Origin: an uncultured Acidimicrobiaceae bacterium
GTDB lineage: Bacteria > Actinomycetota > Acidimicrobiia > Spongiisociales > UBA5794
Length of the DNA: 55,019 nt
Reading direction: 5' to 3'
Assembly (NCBI GenBank): GCA_947258985.1
Contig: CAMYKI010000033.1
Span: 1-55,019, forward strand
Under the pieces are notes generated by a model that was not told where the DNA came from, did not search any database, and saw nothing but the letters and a program-made list of their open reading frames with translations. Both the position numbers and the translations under genes were made by a program. This document shows, in pieces, positions 52,662 through 55,019 of this stretch (position 1 is its first letter; the number at the start of each line of letters is the position of its first letter).

Positions 52662-53342
52662 TCAGCCGTTGTCTTCTTCGCTCTTGTTTTGACCGGGCGC
52701 ATTCCCAGAATTACCCGGCCCATCCTCACCATGACCAGGCGCATTCCCAGAATTACCCGGCCCATCCTCACCATGACCAGGCGCATTCTCAGAGTTGCCC
52801 GGGCCATCCTCATCGTGACCGGGCGGAGTGGGCCTGTCGGGACATTCCACATCGGGATCGAATGCACCACCGCTGTGGGACGAAGCCGCATCAGAGACGC
52901 AATCTGCCCAAGTCTGAATGGCCGCGGCATATTCCAGAGCGGCCGATGCAGGCGGTACACCAGGAGAAGCGCTGGTGGTCGTCGCTGCGTCGTTCGCCTC
53001 AACGACAGCCGGCCCCGTCGTCGTCGGCGAGGCGGGAGGGACCTCTGGCGTCAAGCTCTCGATGACCGGTGCAACGATCGGCGGATCGTTGCTAGTCACG
53101 GCGGTCGCAGCAACTCCGCCGACGGCGGCGACGGCCACGGCACCAAGGAGCATCTTTGCGAGAAGCCCGGAAGAGAGAATGCTGAGAAGAGCAGCACGAC
53201 GTCCGCGCCTGGGACGGGACACAATGGTGGCGCCGTTGGTGTGCTGCTCCAATCCGCAGGGCGCGCAAAAGCTGGTGCCGCTGACTCTGACAGCCGCACC
53301 TGCGCCGCAGAGGACGCAATGCTCGCCGGTTAGATCACGCAA
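52662..53342 (-). CDS. Zinc-ribbon membrane-anchored protein with Gly/Asn/Pro repeat tail (paralog 2)
   Basis: 226 residues from a TTG start with GGAG 5 nt upstream. The order is zinc ribbon CVLCGAG and CAPCGLEQ; basic segment RRGRRAALL; one transmembrane helix (AKMLLGAVAVAAVGGVAATA); Thr/Pro-rich linker; LEYAAAIQTWADCVSDA; and a tail of 14-residue repeats ending NKSEEDNG. The ribbon would be cytoplasmic and the tail outside. The ribbon and YAAA..WA.CvSDA block pair it with the adjacent gene, so they arose by duplication. The tails diverged (acidic versus Gly/Asn/Pro). Confidence 0.78.
   Translation of the reverse strand: MRDLTGEHCVLCGAGAAVRVSGTSFCAPCGLEQHTNGATIVSRPRRGRRAALLSILSSGLLAKMLLGAVAVAAVGGVAATAVTSNDPPIVAPVIESLTPEVPPASPTTTGPAVVEANDAATTTSASPGVPPASAALEYAAAIQTWADCVSDAASSHSGGAFDPDVECPDRPTPPGHDEDGPGNSENAPGHGEDGPGNSGNAPGHGEDGPGNSGNAPGQNKSEEDNG
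52691..52816. repeat. Three 42-bp tandem repeats in the tail of paralog 2
   Basis: Units at 52691-52732, 52733-52774 and 52775-52816. The first two differ by one base and the third by several. Each encodes 14 residues of the form GHGEDGPGNSGNAP (third copy GHDEDGPGNSENAP). Confidence 0.9.
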
Positions 53343-53502
53343 TTCTTCTCCTTTTTATGATTATGCCCCACCACAAGGCGCATGTCTATCGCTACTCTAC
53401 GTAGTCATCAGGTATCTAGATATGGCATTGACCAAGCGTTGGCCATCTGTGAACAATCACGGAACTGGGACGTAAACACGCCCTCGAAAGGTTCCAAGAC
53501 AT
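53343..53502. other. Divergent intergenic region between paralog 2 and the response regulator
   Basis: 160 bp, AT-richer than its surroundings. It must hold both promoters. On the minus strand CATAAT lies about 20 bp before the TTG start of paralog 2, a likely -10. I see no clear -10 for the regulator gene. Confidence 0.4.
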
Positions 53503-54204
53503 ATGATCTCCCTCATGACAGCCACAGAGAGAATTCTTGTTGTCGACGACGAACCGATGGTTCGCGAGGTCGTCGTTGCCTATCTGGAACGCGAAGGCTT
53601 TCGCGTCGCTGAGGCCACCACCGGCACCGAGGCCCTGAATCAGATAACGGAATCTCGGCCGGATCTCGTCGTATTGGACGTAATGCTGCCCGAGCTGGAC
53701 GGATTTGGCGTGCTTTCGGAACTACGGAAGACCAACAACATTCCGGTGATTCTGCTCACCGCAAAGACGGAGGAACCCGATAGGGTCCTGGGACTCGAAT
53801 TAGGCGCCGACGACTATGTCGTCAAGCCCTTCTCCCCTCGCGAGCTGGTGGCCCGGGTGCGCTCGGTGCTGCGCCGGACCACCGCCCCAGACGTTTCTCC
53901 CGAAGTGCTCGAGTTCAATGGCCTCGTGGTCGATGAGCAGGCCCGCGAGGTCACCGTCGACGGGGCGAAGGTCGAGATGACGCCGAAGGAATTCGACCTG
54001 ATCGCCTTCTTCGCCCGGTCTCCCCGGCAGGTCTTCTCGAGGGGCCAGTTACTCGAGCAAGTCTGGGATTCCTCCCCGGACTGGCAGGATCCATCAACTG
54101 TGACGGTCCACGTACGGCGATTGCGAAGAAAGATCGAGGAGAACCCCGACGATCCCCGCTGGATCACAACCGTCTGGGGAGTCGGCTACAGGTTCGAGCC
54201 GTGA
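53503..54204 (+). CDS. OmpR/PhoB-family response regulator
   Basis: 233 residues. The receiver domain has the acidic pocket VVDDEP, phospho-accepting Asp 59 in VVLDVMLPELDG, and the conserved Lys in DDYVVKPFSPRELVARV. The C-terminal winged helix carries MTPKEFDLIAFFARSPRQVF, TVTVHVRRLRRKIEENP and WGVGYRFEP. The start is ATG at 53503 or 53515. Its stop overlaps the next start (GTGA), so it is in an operon with the histidine kinase. Confidence 0.96.
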   Translation: MISLMTATERILVVDDEPMVREVVVAYLEREGFRVAEATTGTEALNQITESRPDLVVLDVMLPELDGFGVLSELRKTNNIPVILLTAKTEEPDRVLGLELGADDYVVKPFSPRELVARVRSVLRRTTAPDVSPEVLEFNGLVVDEQAREVTVDGAKVEMTPKEFDLIAFFARSPRQVFSRGQLLEQVWDSSPDWQDPSTVTVHVRRLRRKIEENPDDPRWITTVWGVGYRFEP

Positions 54205-55019
54205 GAACAAAGCCGTTCCTATGGCTTCCTGCCGCAGTGATCGTGGCCCTGGTTCTATTCGAGCTCACCATGAGCCCGACGTCGTCAGACCGCGTTCGCC
54301 TGGGCGCAATCTTCGTCGCCCTCATGATCGTTGCCGCTCTTGCCGTACTCCTACTTCCGCGATGGTCGGCACGAGCCCGATCCATCCGCTTCACCGTGGT
54401 TGCTGTTGGCATGACGTCCTTTCTCATCGTTGCTGCCACCGCGATTGCTGCCGCCCGCGAGATGTTCTTTTCGTCTCACGACCTGCAACTCCTGCTCGTC
54501 GTTCTCGGCTTCGGCTTGGTGGCGTCCTTCGGCTTCGCACTTGCGGTGTCGGGTCCCATCACTTCCGACCTCCGACGAATTGCCGAATCGGCCGAACAGG
54601 TAGCCGAAGGCCACTTTGAGACGAGCACTGACGTCGAGCGGGCTGACGAAGTCGGCTCGCTGGCAGCGGCATTCGATTCGATGGCGGCGGAACTGCGAAG
54701 CGCTCAAGAACAACGCGACGCCGACGACACCGCACGACGCGAGTTCCTCACGGCGGTCGGTCATGACCTGCGCAGCCCGCTCGGATCGCTGCAGGCGGCT
54801 CTGGAGGCACTGCAGGACGGCGTAGCCCCGGACCCGGACCGTTACCTGGTGTCGATGGAACGAGACATTGACGCCTTGCATCGGCTGGTCGATGACATCT
54901 TCCTGCTGGCCCGTCTCGAAGCGGGCGCCGTCCCGCTCGAGATCCAGCAGGTTGACGTATCTGAAATCGCCGATGAAGCCATCGAAGTGCTCCGACCAAC
55001 GGCGCGCCGCCTCGGAATT
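54201..55019 (+). CDS. Sensor histidine kinase, truncated by the window edge
   Basis: 273 residues visible from the GTG at 54201. It has four hydrophobic helices (about 7-24, 36-52, 62-82 and 95-118) without a large periplasmic sensor loop. A HAMP segment follows (GPITSDLRRIAESAEQVAEG), then the dimerisation box FLTAVGHDLRSPLGSLQAAL with the phospho-accepting His. The ATPase domain lies beyond the window. It is the cognate partner of the response regulator by overlap. Confidence 0.93.
   Translation, partial: MRTKPFLWLPAAVIVALVLFELTMSPTSSDRVRLGAIFVALMIVAALAVLLLPRWSARARSIRFTVVAVGMTSFLIVAATAIAAAREMFFSSHDLQLLLVVLGFGLVASFGFALAVSGPITSDLRRIAESAEQVAEGHFETSTDVERADEVGSLAAAFDSMAAELRSAQEQRDADDTARREFLTAVGHDLRSPLGSLQAALEALQDGVAPDPDRYLVSMERDIDALHRLVDDIFLLARLEAGAVPLEIQQVDVSEIADEAIEVLRPTARRLGI

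Overview
The window reads as chromosomal DNA of a high-GC actinobacterium. The supporting gene set is F420 cofactor synthesis (CofG and CofH), a SepIVA-like coiled-coil protein beside coaD/DUF177, DUF3097, an AdnA/AdnB-type helicase-nuclease pair, and an enoyl-ACP reductase closer to InhA than to E. coli FabI. CofG and CofH are separate genes here, whereas many actinobacteria carry a fused FbiC. A deep branch such as Acidimicrobiia is plausible, but that placement is inference. I saw no rRNA, tRNA, CRISPR array or insertion sequence.

Layout. 1-11 kb is the ribosome/SRP block (ffh, rpsP, khpA, rimM, then trmD, rplS, lepB). It is split by a 6.2-kb module holding a YbjQ-like protein, cofH, cofG, an MFS exporter and a lipoprotein. 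11-18 kb holds nucleoside salvage (upp, deoA, a purine nucleoside phosphorylase, cdd) and an electron-transfer flavoprotein pair whose beta subunit is broken. 17-29 kb is a long leftward block: recG, rsmD, coaD, sepIVA-like, DUF177, rpmF, plsX, rnc, mutM, smc, ftsY, cdd. 29-36 kb holds rpmB, two very small nucleic-acid or ligand-binding proteins, ddl, a sensor kinase, an InhA-like reductase, an rRNA methyltransferase and a YbaK-type deacylase. 36-42 kb is a membrane-associated set: a PH/SHOCT protein, an MprF-type flippase-like protein, PAP2 phosphatases (one degenerate and fused to a kinase domain) and lipoproteins. 43-50 kb carries a stand-alone RecB-type nuclease followed by the AdnAB-like pair. 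50-53 kb has dtd, DUF3097 and two tandem paralogous zinc-ribbon/membrane/low-complexity proteins. The window ends in a two-component system cut by the right edge.

The most unusual content is non-coding. Two loci, 36780-37050 and 42408-43167, look like genes for large structured RNAs on the minus strand. Both are built of hairpins capped by UUCG and GNRA-type loops. Both end in near-identical terminator hairpins. Both start from promoters with the same architecture: two CGCGAAA boxes 20 bp apart, a 14-nt gap, a TTGAC -35 box, an 18-nt spacer and a TA-rich -10 box. I do not recognise them as RNase P RNA, tmRNA, SRP RNA or 6S RNA. They are the best candidate here for an undescribed system. A 29-bp dispersed palindromic repeat (ffh-upp and ftsY-smc gaps) and a hairpin-rich ffh-upp intergenic region add further unexplained structure.
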